DNA of 51,727 bases, taken from the NCBI RefSeq assembly GCF_000236565.1, contig NZ_AHAM01000133.1:1-51727 (forward strand), written 5' to 3'. The DNA is from Mesorhizobium alhagi CCNWXJ12-2 (lineage in GTDB: Bacteria > Pseudomonadota > Alphaproteobacteria > Rhizobiales > Rhizobiaceae). The notes under the pieces are model-generated. The model was not told where the DNA came from, ran no database searches, and was given only the letters and a program-made list of their open reading frames with translations. The position numbers were made by a program, and so were the translations under genes. This document shows positions 1 to 8,522 of this stretch, piece after piece (the stretch's first letter is position 1; each line of letters begins with the position of its first letter).

Positions 1-456
1 ACGGCGGACCATCGAGCGCAGCGTGCCGGCAATGCCTTCGTCCTCTTCGTCATCCAGCACGCGGCCGGTGAGCATAAGCGCCCAGGTCGACGCGTTCACA
101 AAGATCGAGCTCGACCCTCCCGAATGCGCCGACCAGTCATGCGGCGCGATCTTGTCCTGGATCAGGTCGTCCATCGTCTCGGCGTCGGGCACGCGCAGCA
201 GTGCTTCGGCCAGGCACATCAGCGCCACACCTTCCTTGGTCGACAGTCCGTAGGCCGAGAGAAACACTTCCATCAGGCGCGGATCGGACGAGCCCCTCAC
301 CGCCTTGACCAGCTTGACCGCCCGCGCCGAAATGGCCTGGCGCTCATCGGCCGAAAGATCGGCGGCGGCGATGAGACGGGCCAGCGCCTCCCCCTCGTCC
401 GGCAGATAATTGGCGCGGATGGCGTTGCGGATGGCGTCAAGCGGGTGCGCGGTCAT
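1..456 (-). CDS. putA: Bifunctional proline dehydrogenase / P5C dehydrogenase PutA (N-terminal part only)
   Basis: PutA oxidises proline to glutamate in two steps, using an FAD proline dehydrogenase domain and an NAD aldehyde dehydrogenase domain. Only the first ~152 residues are in the window; the gene continues off the left edge. The visible part starts MTAHPLDAIRNAIRANYLPD and contains the run SAYGLSTKEGVALMCLAEA, typical of the helical arm ahead of the proline dehydrogenase barrel. No N-terminal ribbon-helix-helix DNA-binding domain is present. This fits regulation by a separate PutR, which is encoded divergently about 150 bp away. The start is the ATG complementary to 454-456. Confidence rests on the motif and on the putA/putR arrangement common in Rhizobiales. 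Confidence 0.88.
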   Translation of the reverse strand, partial: MTAHPLDAIRNAIRANYLPDEGEALARLIAAADLSADERQAISARAVKLVKAVRGSSDPRLMEVFLSAYGLSTKEGVALMCLAEALLRVPDAETMDDLIQDKIAPHDWSAHSGGSSSIFVNASTWALMLTGRVLDDEEDEGIAGTLRSMVRR

Positions 457-604
457 GGCGATCCTGTCGGAGCATTCAAGCGGATGGAGATGATCGGCTC
501 AAGCTATCACAAACGGAAATGCGATTTGGACCGAAAAGCTGGACCATACAGGCCATTCGACCTATTAATGGACCCAGCATAACCGCAGCTGCGCTTGTCA
601 TTCC
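457..604. promoter_or_regulatory. Divergent putA-putR intergenic control region with three TGGACC repeats
   Basis: The 148 bp between the two divergent starts hold three direct copies of TGGACC, at 527-532, 540-545 and 569-574. The first two are 13 bp apart. Lrp/AsnC proteins often bind several phased sites upstream of the gene they activate, so these are candidate PutR contacts. The assignment as operator is inference. No clear -35/-10 pair could be chosen by eye. Confidence 0.35.
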
Positions 605-1057
605 ATGAACGAAGATCAATTGGACCGCATCGACCGCAACATCATGGCCGCGCTGTCGCGCGATGGCCGCCTCTCGATGGCGGAACTGGCGGCGAAGGTT
701 GGCCTGTCGAAGACCCCAGTGCAGGCGCGGGTGCGACGTCTTGAAAACGCTGGCTTCATCCGCGGCTATTCGGCGGTCATCGATCGCGAGCGCATGGGTG
801 AAGGCCATGTCGCCTTCGTGCAGGTCACCCTATCCGATACCCGCTCCGCCGCGCTCGACGCCTTCAACCGCGCCGTACAGGGAGTTCCGGAGATCGAGCA
901 ATGCCACATGATGGCGGCGAGTTTCGATTATCTGCTGAAGGTGCGCACCAAGGACATCGCCGCATACCGGCGCGTTCTGGGTGAGCGGATTTCGGCGCTG
1001 CCGCACGTTTCGCAGACATCGACCTTCGTTGCGATGGAAACGGTCAAGGACAGGTGA
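605..1057 (+). CDS. putR: Lrp/AsnC-family regulator, probable proline-responsive activator PutR
   Basis: A 150-residue Lrp/AsnC protein. Residues ~6-55 form the winged helix-turn-helix (LSMAELAAKVGLSKTPVQAR). The rest is the RAM ligand-binding fold, ending in HVSQTSTFVAME. Length and architecture are normal for the family. The gene is divergent from putA, the arrangement in which PutR activates putA in response to proline in other alphaproteobacteria. The upstream sequence lacks a strong Shine-Dalgarno, but this ATG gives a complete N-terminal domain. The family call is firm; the ligand follows from context. Confidence 0.88.
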   Translation: MNEDQLDRIDRNIMAALSRDGRLSMAELAAKVGLSKTPVQARVRRLENAGFIRGYSAVIDRERMGEGHVAFVQVTLSDTRSAALDAFNRAVQGVPEIEQCHMMAASFDYLLKVRTKDIAAYRRVLGERISALPHVSQTSTFVAMETVKDR

Positions 1058-1061
1058 TCCC

Positions 1062-2267
1062 CTACTCCGCCAGCGTCTTTAAGAACGCCACCAGAGCCGC
1101 CTGCTCCCGTTCCGACAGACCGAGCCGATGCAGTTCGGTCGTGCCGCGGGGACTGCCCGGCGCGGTGTTGTAGTGGTCCACCACATCGCCAAGCGTCGCG
1201 ATCTGGCCGGAATGCATATAGGGCGGGCGGGTGGCCGCGCCCCGCAGCGACGGCGTCTTGTAGGCTCGCTTCAGCGCCTCGCCCGACTTGACCATGAAGC
1301 GCAACTCGCCGCAGGCCTCCTCGTCGCCATCGCGGAATGCGCCAAGGCAGTTGAACGGATCGGCTGCGACCTGCGCAACAGCCGTCTCGCGGCCGCGGTC
1401 TTCCGGCAGTCCCTTCACGGGCGAAACGCCGGTATTGTGAAAGTGATCGTCGGTGAAACGCGGGCCGTTGTGGCAGGTCACGCAATTCGCCTTGCCGATG
1501 AATAGTTTAAGCCCGTGGATTTCTTCGTCGGATAAAGTCGCCTCGCCTTCAGGCTCGCGCCCGGCCGCCACAGCATCGGCGAAGCGGTCAAAACGCGTCG
1601 GCTCATGCACGATCGACCGCTCAAAAGCCGCTATTGCCTTGCCGAGATTGGCAAATGCCTCGTCGATCGAGGCGCGCTGCTCCGCGCTCATACCTTTCCA
1701 GGCTGCCTTTTCAGTTTCGGTTCCCAGAGGGCCCGCATTCTTTGGCAGTCCGGAAAGATCCGGCAGCGGCCCGAAAATCCGCTCGTAACGGTCGGCGAAT
1801 TCCTTTCCGATGAAATGCGCGTAGGCGGTGCGATTTCCGGCATGTTCCCGCGCGTCCTCCAGCGGCCCGAGCGCCTGCGACCACAGGCTGTCCTTGCGCC
1901 CATCCCAGAAGAACCAGGGGCTGCGCGCCACCCCGGCCAGCGGCATGGTGCGCCGGTTAGTGGTCGCGACGCCGACGGCGAGCGGACGATCGTCCTGGAA
2001 CTGGCGGTCACTGGGGTGGCAGGTGGCGCAGGAGACATTGCCGTCGCGGCTGAGCCGCTGCTCGAAGAACAGCGTTGCCCCGAAGGCCGCCGCGGCAGGC
2101 AAATCCGCATAGCGGTTCGTCGGGTCCGGCGGCAGCGGCGGCAATGCCGAAAGCGATAGCGAGGCTATCATCGCCTTTTCGGCTTCGGTGAAGTCGGGTT
2201 CGTCGCAGCCACCTAGCGTCAGGGCTGCAATCAGTCCAAACGCCACTCCTGCCAGCGGCCCTCGCAT
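1062..2267 (-). CDS. Di-heme cytochrome c peroxidase / MauG-family lipoprotein
   Basis: A 401-residue member of the bacterial di-heme peroxidase family. Enzymes of this family reduce hydrogen peroxide with electrons from cytochromes, or (MauG-like) oxidise protein side chains. Two c-type heme motifs are visible: CATCH near residue 80 and CVTCH near residue 262. The N-terminus is a lipoprotein signal with lipobox LGGC, so the mature protein should be lipid-anchored facing the periplasm. ATG at 2267 is used; an adjacent GTG at 2270 is also possible. The gene lies 7 nt downstream of a FixH-like gene and is probably cotranscribed with it. Whether it is a true peroxidase or a MauG-type oxidase cannot be settled from sequence alone. 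Confidence 0.85.
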   Translation of the reverse strand: MRGPLAGVAFGLIAALTLGGCDEPDFTEAEKAMIASLSLSALPPLPPDPTNRYADLPAAAAFGATLFFEQRLSRDGNVSCATCHPSDRQFQDDRPLAVGVATTNRRTMPLAGVARSPWFFWDGRKDSLWSQALGPLEDAREHAGNRTAYAHFIGKEFADRYERIFGPLPDLSGLPKNAGPLGTETEKAAWKGMSAEQRASIDEAFANLGKAIAAFERSIVHEPTRFDRFADAVAAGREPEGEATLSDEEIHGLKLFIGKANCVTCHNGPRFTDDHFHNTGVSPVKGLPEDRGRETAVAQVAADPFNCLGAFRDGDEEACGELRFMVKSGEALKRAYKTPSLRGAATRPPYMHSGQIATLGDVVDHYNTAPGSPRGTTELHRLGLSEREQAALVAFLKTLAE

Positions 2268-2274
2268 CACCCGC

Positions 2275-2715
2275 TCACAGCGTCAGGTTGAACACGGCTT
2301 CGTCGGCGCCGGCTGGCGACGAAATGGCGAAGCGCAAGACCCACCAGCCGCCCATGTTGAACTTCACGCCCTCGACGCGGTAGCGGCCTTCGCCGATATG
2401 GGCGGTGACCTTCGGGCTGGTCGGCAGGCCGTGATTGTGGTCGGGCATGCCGCCATCGACCGCGATGCTGGCATCTTCCACCGGCGTCCCGTCCGGCTTT
2501 TTGACGGTCAGCACCCATGAATGCAATTCGCCCTGCCTGAATGATCCGGCTTCCGGCTCGACGGAGACGAGGAATACGTCCTTTTCCGATGACTTTGAGC
2601 GCGAGAGATCGAGGTCGGCTGGAGGAGCCGACGAGCCGTGCATGGCCATCATCCCGCCGGCCGCGATCAGGCCGACGACAAGAGCAGCGGCGGCATAGCG
2701 CCATATCCGGGTCAA
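2275..2715 (-). CDS. FixH-like single-pass membrane protein
   Basis: A 146-residue protein with one N-terminal membrane segment (residues ~6-25, WRYAAAALVVGLIAAGGMMA) and a periplasmic beta-rich domain. That domain contains the pattern DGGMPDHNHGLPTSP and ends in GGWWVLRFAISS, as in FixH/YtkA-like proteins. FixH proteins assist copper loading of cbb3 oxidases, but this copy is away from any fix operon and next to a di-heme peroxidase, so its partner may differ. I chose the TTG at 2713-2715 because GGTGGAG lies just upstream. The frame is open further upstream, but that extension would overlap the promoter of the divergent kinase gene. Confidence 0.7.
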   Translation of the reverse strand: MTRIWRYAAAALVVGLIAAGGMMAMHGSSAPPADLDLSRSKSSEKDVFLVSVEPEAGSFRQGELHSWVLTVKKPDGTPVEDASIAVDGGMPDHNHGLPTSPKVTAHIGEGRYRVEGVKFNMGGWWVLRFAISSPAGADEAVFNLTL

Positions 2716-2857
2716 TTCTATCTCCACCACGATTCCGAGCGTTGCAAAGTAGTCGCTTCGAACAGGAACGAAAAGCCGCAACATGCCATTCCGGGGTAGT
2801 GGCAAGTCCGCTTTCGATTGGCTAAAGAACGGGCGGCGACAGCGAAGGAGGAATTGC

Positions 2858-3778
2858 ATGGCGCATGGCATCGCGGCAGTCGGCGAGTGCATGATCGAAC
2901 TGTCGAGCCAAGGCAGCAGCCTCTGGCGAATGGCCTATGCCGGCGACACGTTTAACACGCTCTGGGCCATGCGCGCGCTGATGCCCGGCCACCATGTCGA
3001 CTATGTCTCGGCCTTCGGCGACGACCCGTTCTCCCATGGCCAGATCGAATTCTTCAAATCCCACGACATCGGCATCGCGAACAGTCCGATCCTGCCGGGA
3101 GCACGGCCGGGCCTCTACGCGATCACGCTCACCGGCGCGGAGCGGGCCTTTACCTACTGGCGCAACGACGCCGCCGCGCGCCGGCTCGTTGACGACCCCG
3201 CCGCATTGGCGAAAAGCCTTGAAAACCGGGAGCTTATCTACTTTTCCGGAATCACTTTGGCAATTCTGGCGGAACCGGCGCGGCGTACACTTCTTGATGC
3301 CTTGGCCAACGCGCGCGAGCATGGCGCCCACATAGCTTTCGATCCCAATTACAGGCCGAAACTGTGGCCGGACATTTCCGTTGCGCGCACGGCGATCGGC
3401 GAAGCGCTGGCCGTCACCGACATTGCACTGCCGACATTTCCGGATGAGGAGATGCTGTTCGGGGATTCTTCCCTGGAGGCGACGGCAAGGCGGATAGAGC
3501 ATGCCGGGGCGGCCGAAGTCGTCGTCAAGAACGGAGAGCAGCCTGCTCTGATCCTGCATTACGGCGACACGTTCGAATCGCCTGCCATTCACGTGGCGAG
3601 CCCGGTCGACACCACCGGCGCGGGCGACAGCTTCAACGGCGCCTATCTCGCGGCCCGCCTGCTCGGTCTCGCCCCCGCCGATGCTGCCAAGCGCGCGCAC
3701 CGCGTTGCGGCGACGGTGGTTCAGGTGCGCGGGGCGCTGGCGCCATTCGAATTGTTGAAAATGGCTTTCGACAGGTAG
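2858..3778 (+). CDS. kdgK: PfkB-family sugar kinase, probable 2-keto-3-deoxygluconate kinase
   Basis: A 306-residue ribokinase-family protein. It has the N-terminal GECMIEL start, a sugar-binding YAGDTFNT segment and the C-terminal PfkB signature DTTGAGDSFNGAYLA, whose Asp is the catalytic base. KdgK phosphorylates 2-keto-3-deoxygluconate to KDPG, feeding Entner-Doudoroff metabolism. The order of motifs (GD.FN near residue 30, FDPNYRP near 175) fits KdgK better than fructokinase or ribokinase. A strong Shine-Dalgarno AAGGAGG (2845-2851) fixes the ATG at 2858. The gene converges on an aldose 1-epimerase gene, which supports a sugar-catabolic role. Confidence 0.8.
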   Translation: MAHGIAAVGECMIELSSQGSSLWRMAYAGDTFNTLWAMRALMPGHHVDYVSAFGDDPFSHGQIEFFKSHDIGIANSPILPGARPGLYAITLTGAERAFTYWRNDAAARRLVDDPAALAKSLENRELIYFSGITLAILAEPARRTLLDALANAREHGAHIAFDPNYRPKLWPDISVARTAIGEALAVTDIALPTFPDEEMLFGDSSLEATARRIEHAGAAEVVVKNGEQPALILHYGDTFESPAIHVASPVDTTGAGDSFNGAYLAARLLGLAPADAAKRAHRVAATVVQVRGALAPFELLKMAFDR

Positions 3779-3791
3779 ACCTTTCAGCCAG

Positions 3792-4811
3792 TCAGACCTG
3801 CCGGAACCGGTATTCCGTCGTCTGGCGATAAGTTTCACCCGGAAGCAGCGTCGCTTGCGGGAAATACGGCCGGTTGGGCGAATCCGGCCAGGTCTGCGGC
3901 TCCAGGCAAAAGCCTGAAAACTTCTGATAGCGCCGGCCGTCGAGCCCTGCAGCATCGGGCTTCAGGTGCTGACCGATGTAGAATTGCAGGCCGGGTTCGG
4001 TCGACCAGACTTCCATCTCGACGCCGGACGACGCGCCCTGAATCCAGGCCGCCTGCCTGAGCGGGCCGCGCGCGGCCGCCAGACAGAAATTGTGGTCGTA
4101 CTCGAGTTGCTCGCCCTCGCTTTCCATGCGGATGGTGCGGGCCAGGCGGAAATCGAACGGCGTCGCATCCACAGGCTTCACCACTCCCGTCGGGATCAAC
4201 GATTCGTCCACCGGCAGGTATGCCGAGGCGTTGACCGTCATCCGGTGGTCGAGAATGTCGCCGCTGCCGCCGTCGTCGAGATTGAAATAGGAATGGTGGG
4301 CAAGGTTGCAGAGCGTCGGCGCATCCGTCGTCGCGGTGAGTTCGATGGACAGCACGCCCGGATTTCGTAGCCGGTAAGTGCAGCGGACGTCGACCGCGCC
4401 GGGAAATCCCATCGAGCCGTCGGGATCGTGCAGCGACAGAGTGACGAAATCCGCTCCGGCTTTCTCCAGCGTCCACAGGCGCCTGAAATAACCATCGGAA
4501 CCTCCGTGCAGTCCGTGCTTTTCAGGATGCTCGCCGTCGATCTGGCAGTGCTGGCCTGCGAGGGTGAAACGCCCGTTGCGAATGCGATTGGCATGACGGC
4601 CGACCATCGCGCCGAAATAGGGTGAGTACGCCGGATAGTCTTCGAACCTGTCGAACCCGAGCACCAGGGGGGCGTCGTGGCCGGAGAGCCGCAGATCCTG
4701 CACCATAGCGCCCCAGTTGAGAATCCCCGCCGAAAGCCCTCCGCCAATTATCGAAATTCGCTGAACGGCTTCGCCGCCATCCGTAGTGCCGAAGACTTCG
4801 TCGTCCGCCAT
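3792..4811 (-). CDS. galM: Aldose 1-epimerase (galactose mutarotase family)
   Basis: A 339-residue GalM-type mutarotase that interconverts alpha and beta anomers of free sugars in the cytoplasm. Visible family landmarks are the substrate-binding NRIRNGRF, the catalytic-acid region NLAHHSYFNLDD and the catalytic-base region GFCLEPQTWPDSPN, whose Glu is the general base. Full length for the family. It is followed 38 nt upstream by a dehydrogenase gene on the same strand, so they may be cotranscribed. The true sugar is unknown; the neighbouring KDG kinase hints at sugar or sugar-acid use. Confidence 0.85.
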   Translation of the reverse strand: MADDEVFGTTDGGEAVQRISIIGGGLSAGILNWGAMVQDLRLSGHDAPLVLGFDRFEDYPAYSPYFGAMVGRHANRIRNGRFTLAGQHCQIDGEHPEKHGLHGGSDGYFRRLWTLEKAGADFVTLSLHDPDGSMGFPGAVDVRCTYRLRNPGVLSIELTATTDAPTLCNLAHHSYFNLDDGGSGDILDHRMTVNASAYLPVDESLIPTGVVKPVDATPFDFRLARTIRMESEGEQLEYDHNFCLAAARGPLRQAAWIQGASSGVEMEVWSTEPGLQFYIGQHLKPDAAGLDGRRYQKFSGFCLEPQTWPDSPNRPYFPQATLLPGETYRQTTEYRFRQV

Positions 4812-4849
4812 TGCGCCCTCCCGTCGGATTGCGTTGAAGTCGAGCAGCC

Positions 4850-6307
4850 TCAGAGGCCGAGGCCGCCGATGCAGACATATTTGGTGTCTAGATAGTCTTC
4901 GATGCCCTGATGGCCGCCTTCCTTGCCGAGGCCCGATTCCTTGACGCCGCCAAACGGCGCCTCGACTGTGGTGATCAGGCCTTCATTGACCCCGACCATG
5001 CCGTATTTCAGCCCTTCCATGACGCGGAACGCCCGGCCGAGATCGCCGGTGTAGAAATAACAGGCTAGGCCGAATTCGGTGTCGTTGGCCAGCCTGACGG
5101 CCTCTTCCTCAGTGTCGAACTTGAAGACAGGTGCGACCGGCCCGAAAATCTCTTCCTTCATGAAACGCATCTTCGGCGTGGCGCCGGAGATCACGGTCGG
5201 CTCGAAGAACGAACCGCCAAGCGCATGCCTTTTGCCGCCGGAAACGACCTTGCCGCCATGGGACTTGGCGTCGTCTATGAATTCCTCGACCTTGGCGACA
5301 GCCTTGTCGTCGATCAACGGCCCCTGAGTGGTGCCCTCTTCAAGACCGGGGCCGACCTTGAGCTTCGCGGTGGCAGCGGCGAATTTTTCCACAAACGTGT
5401 CATAGACGCCGGCCTGCACGAAGAAGCGATTGGTGCAGACGCAGGTTTGGCCGGAATTCCTGTATTTGGCGATGATCGCCCCCTCGACCGCACGGTCGAT
5501 ATCGGCGTCGTCGAAGACAAGGAACGGAGCATTGCCGCCGAGTTCCATCGATACCTTCTTGACGGTCGAGGCGCATTTCTGGATCAGGATCTTGCCGATT
5601 TCGGTCGAGCCGGTGAAGGTCAGCTTGCGCACGAGCGGATTGGCGCAGATTTCGTCGCCGATCTCGCCGGCCGAACCGGTGACGATGTTGACGACGCCCT
5701 CGGGGAAGCCGACCTCTTCGCAGAGAGCGCCCCAGGCAAGGCCCGAATAGGGCGTCTGCGAAGCTGGCTTGACGACGGCGGTGCAGCCGGCAGCCAAGGC
5801 CGGTCCGATCTTTCGCGCCAGCATCGAGGATGGAAAATTCCACGGCGTGATCGCAGCTATGACGCCGACGGGCTGCTTGGTGACGATGATGCGGCGGTCG
5901 GCCCATGGCGACGGAACGACATCGCCATAGGTGCGGCGGCCCTCCTCCGCGAACCAAAGGATATAGGCGGCCGAAATCGCGACTTCGCCTTTGGCCTCGA
6001 ACAGCGCCTTGCCCTGCTCCATGGTCAGCAGTTCGGCCAGCGAATCCTGGTTGTCCATGATCGCATCGTGCAGCTTGCGCAGCAGTTTCGAACGTTCCAG
6101 CGCCGAGGTCTTGCGCCAGCCTTGGAACGCCTCGTCGGCCGCCTCGATAGCGCGCCGAGTCTCCGCGGCGCCGGATTTCGGCACGGTGCCGAGCTTCTGG
6201 CCGTTGGCCGGATTGATCACGTCGATCGTCACGCCGGAATCGGCCTGAACCCATTTGCCGCCGATGAGGTTTGCCTGGCGCATGTAATGGCTGGTTTTCT
6301 GGAGCAT
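4850..6307 (-). CDS. gabD: NAD(P)-dependent succinate-semialdehyde dehydrogenase
   Basis: A 485-residue aldehyde dehydrogenase oxidising succinate semialdehyde (the GABA-derived aldehyde) to succinate. It shows the cofactor segment ITPWNFPSSMLARK, the catalytic Glu in SMELGGNAPFLVFDDADID and the catalytic Cys in NSGQTCVCTNRF. The second Cys two residues later is characteristic of GabD proteins. The C-terminal PFGGVKESGLGKEGG is also GabD-like. I use the ATG complementary to 6305-6307, preceded by GAGAGG, rather than a longer in-frame start at 6337. Given the sugar-related neighbours, alpha-ketoglutarate semialdehyde is an alternative substrate. Confidence 0.82.
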   Translation of the reverse strand: MLQKTSHYMRQANLIGGKWVQADSGVTIDVINPANGQKLGTVPKSGAAETRRAIEAADEAFQGWRKTSALERSKLLRKLHDAIMDNQDSLAELLTMEQGKALFEAKGEVAISAAYILWFAEEGRRTYGDVVPSPWADRRIIVTKQPVGVIAAITPWNFPSSMLARKIGPALAAGCTAVVKPASQTPYSGLAWGALCEEVGFPEGVVNIVTGSAGEIGDEICANPLVRKLTFTGSTEIGKILIQKCASTVKKVSMELGGNAPFLVFDDADIDRAVEGAIIAKYRNSGQTCVCTNRFFVQAGVYDTFVEKFAAATAKLKVGPGLEEGTTQGPLIDDKAVAKVEEFIDDAKSHGGKVVSGGKRHALGGSFFEPTVISGATPKMRFMKEEIFGPVAPVFKFDTEEEAVRLANDTEFGLACYFYTGDLGRAFRVMEGLKYGMVGVNEGLITTVEAPFGGVKESGLGKEGGHQGIEDYLDTKYVCIGGLGL

Positions 6308-6480
6308 TGGTCGCCTCTCATCAGCGCGCTGTGGCACTGTTCCGGAATTGTGGACGAATGGCGGCTCCTGCGGTCGGACCCGTTTTCAGAACCGACCATC
6401 CGCCGTTCGCGTGCGCAAACTCTTACTCCAGCGCCCGCCGCGCGATCAATCGCAATGGTCCGCCGCTTGCTGGTCCAGTC

Positions 6481-7425
6481 CTAGCCGAAAACCGCCTGCG
6501 CGACGGTCAGCCAGAAAGCCATGGTCACGGCCGCACAGGCCGTGGCGATCGTCAACTGGTTGGAGGCCAGCCCCTGCCCCGTGCCGAATTGCATCGCGAT
6601 GAGGTAGGAATTGACGCCGGACGGCAGCGCGGCCGCAGCGACCGCGACCTTCGCCGAAAGCGGCGGCAGGCCAAGCAGCATCGCCATGCCTAGCGCCACT
6701 GCCGGCATCAGGAAGAGCTTCAGCACGGTGAGCGCCAGCGCCGGCCGAATATTGCCCGACAATCCGAATTTGCGCAGTCCGAACCCCATGGCGAATAGCG
6801 CCACCGGGCCGGCAATGTCTGCCAGCGCATCGACCAGCCGAGCAGCAAGTCCGGGCAGCGCCAAGCCCGTCACGCGCCACAACAGGCCGGCCAGGATGCC
6901 GATTACAAGCGGGTTTACGAAAATCTTGCGCAGGAATTCCCTGACGATCTGGATAGGATGGACACCGCCCCCGCGCCCGAAAACCTCGAAAAGAATGATC
7001 GACGCCATCAGCATCGCCGGCAGATGCACCGACAGGATAAGTGAGAGGATCTCGAAGCCTGCCTGCCCGAAGACGCCGAGCATGAAGGGAGCGCCGAGCA
7101 ATAGAAGGTTGGAAAAGGAAGCTGCGACGCCGCCGACGACTCCCGCCTGCGCCTCGCGCCCGAAAACGCGGGTGGTTACGAGATGACCGCAGGTCCAGAC
7201 CACGGCCACCGCGACAAAATAGGTCGCCCAGAGCGACCAGGGAGCCGCGCCATGGAAGTCTGCCTCTACCATCGTGCGGAACAGCAACAGCGGCAGCGCC
7301 ACGCCGACGGCGAATTGCGACAGCGCGTCCCCGGTTTCGGCCTTGAGATAGCCGGTCAGCCCGGCAAGATAGCCGAGCGCGACGAGCGCGAAGACGAAGA
7401 GCACGGTTTCTGTGAGCGGAGACAT
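6481..7425 (-). CDS. AEC-family transporter (auxin efflux carrier / malonate permease type)
   Basis: A ~314-residue protein with about ten hydrophobic segments in two five-helix halves, as in the bile/arsenite/riboflavin and AEC superfamily. Segments such as PLTETVLFVFALVALGYLAG and VNPLVIGILAGLLWRV match the family pattern. AEC members export or import small organic acids, and no substrate can be read from this sequence. The ATG at 7425 starts directly before the first membrane helix; an in-frame start at 7509 would add a polar extension unlike the family. It stands alone, with ~170 bp to the downstream gabD. Confidence 0.78.
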   Translation of the reverse strand: MSPLTETVLFVFALVALGYLAGLTGYLKAETGDALSQFAVGVALPLLLFRTMVEADFHGAAPWSLWATYFVAVAVVWTCGHLVTTRVFGREAQAGVVGGVAASFSNLLLLGAPFMLGVFGQAGFEILSLILSVHLPAMLMASIILFEVFGRGGGVHPIQIVREFLRKIFVNPLVIGILAGLLWRVTGLALPGLAARLVDALADIAGPVALFAMGFGLRKFGLSGNIRPALALTVLKLFLMPAVALGMAMLLGLPPLSAKVAVAAAALPSGVNSYLIAMQFGTGQGLASNQLTIATACAAVTMAFWLTVAQAVFG

Positions 7426-7528
7426 GTCGCCTGATAGGCGAGTGGAGAAAGCGGCGCAACTGCCTGTCAAAGCTTGTCTTTCAATCGACTTTCGCGTCCC
7501 TATATCCATCTAGCGCCAAGGATCCTGT

Positions 7529-8083
7529 ATGCGTCGAGCTTTGATTGTCCTTCTTTCGCTGCTCGCCTTCGCCCAAGCCGAAGCCACCGAGGCCGGCTGG
7601 GCGTTGCTGCGCGAGGGCGAGCAGGTGGTGTTGCTGCGCCATGCAATTGCGCCTGGAGCGGCCGAGCCGGCACGCTTCAACATTGAGGATTGCGGTACGC
7701 AGCGAAACCTTTCGGATCGCGGCCAGCAGCAGGCGCGCAAGATCGGTTCGCTTTTTTCCGCTCGAGCGGCCCCGACCGAACGCGTTCTTTCAAGCCGTTA
7801 TTGCCGCGCGCTCGAAACAGGCAGCATCGCGTTTCGCGACGGAGAGGTAGAGCCCTTTGAGGCGCTCGACCTCTTGAGCCCGGGCGAAGAGGCAGCGGCC
7901 GCCCAAAATGAAGCCGTGATGGCCGAAATCCGCGCCTATTCCGGCTCTGGCAATCTCGTCATGATCACCCACGAGGAGAACATCAAGGCGCTTACCGGCG
8001 TCTCGGCCCGCGAGGGCGAGGCGATCATCGTGCGGCCTACCGAGCAGGGGCTGCATGTGCTTGGCCGCGTCGTCTTCAACTAA
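7529..8083 (+). CDS. Secreted histidine phosphatase-family protein
   Basis: A 184-residue protein with a cleavable signal peptide (RRALIVLLSLLAFAQAEA) and a phosphoglycerate-mutase-like fold. The catalytic RHG motif appears as LLRHAIAPG, with the nucleophile His retained. Further landmarks are the LSDRGQQQARKIG region and the second catalytic His in MITHEENI. Such small periplasmic members include SixA/Ais-like phosphatases; the substrate is unknown. Shine-Dalgarno AAGGA lies just before the ATG. It sits 111 bp upstream of acpXL on the same strand. A link to lipid A phosphates (compare Ais) is an inference from position only. Confidence 0.78.
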   Translation: MRRALIVLLSLLAFAQAEATEAGWALLREGEQVVLLRHAIAPGAAEPARFNIEDCGTQRNLSDRGQQQARKIGSLFSARAAPTERVLSSRYCRALETGSIAFRDGEVEPFEALDLLSPGEEAAAAQNEAVMAEIRAYSGSGNLVMITHEENIKALTGVSAREGEAIIVRPTEQGLHVLGRVVFN

Positions 8084-8194
8084 TGCCTGCAGACTTCGCC
8101 GCACGGATTGGGTCTTTTCCTGCCGGGAAAAACCGATTAGAGAGCCGGACCAAACACGCGCGGAGTCTCCCGCCTGCAAATCGAAGGAAAAGCC

Positions 8195-8479
8195 GTGTCA
8201 ACGACATTCGACAAAGTCGCTAACATCATCGCCGAAACGAGCGAGATTGACCGCGATACAATCACCCCTGACAGCCACACAATCGACGATCTGGGAATAG
8301 ACAGCCTCGATTTCCTCGACATCGTCTTTGCGATCGACAAGGAATTCGGCATCAAGGTGCCGCTCGAAAAGTGGACGCAGGACGTGAATGACGGCAAGGC
8401 GTCGACTGACGAGTATTTCCTGATGAAGAACCTGTGCGCGAAGATCGACGGTCTCGTCGCGGCGAAAGCCGCCGCCTGA
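8195..8479 (+). CDS. acpXL: Acyl carrier protein AcpXL for the lipid A very-long-chain fatty acid
   Basis: A 94-residue acyl carrier protein. The 4'-phosphopantetheine attachment Ser is Ser37 in [15 protein letters not shown]. The tail [15 protein letters not shown] is typical of AcpXL, the carrier on which the 27-hydroxyoctacosanoyl chain of rhizobial lipid A is built. The start is GTG at 8195, with GAAGGAA at 8183-8189. It heads a same-strand cluster with two ketoacyl synthases, a zinc-type dehydrogenase and an acyltransferase, matching the known rhizobial VLCFA locus. The fabZXL dehydratase usually found next is absent: only 41 nt separate it from fabF2XL. Confidence 0.93.
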   Translation: MSTTFDKVANIIAETSEIDRDTITPDSHTIDDLGIDSLDFLDIVFAIDKEFGIKVPLEKWTQDVNDGKASTDEYFLMKNLCAKIDGLVAAKAAA

Positions 8480-8522
8480 TCTCTCCGACGGAACAGAGCG
8501 CCTGAACCCGAAACGATCGCCA

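Noticed and set aside
6338-6480. GGTCGG…CCGACC inverted repeat between the AEC transporter and gabD as a terminator
   Set aside because: Only 6 bp paired with a 14-nt loop and no T-tract.
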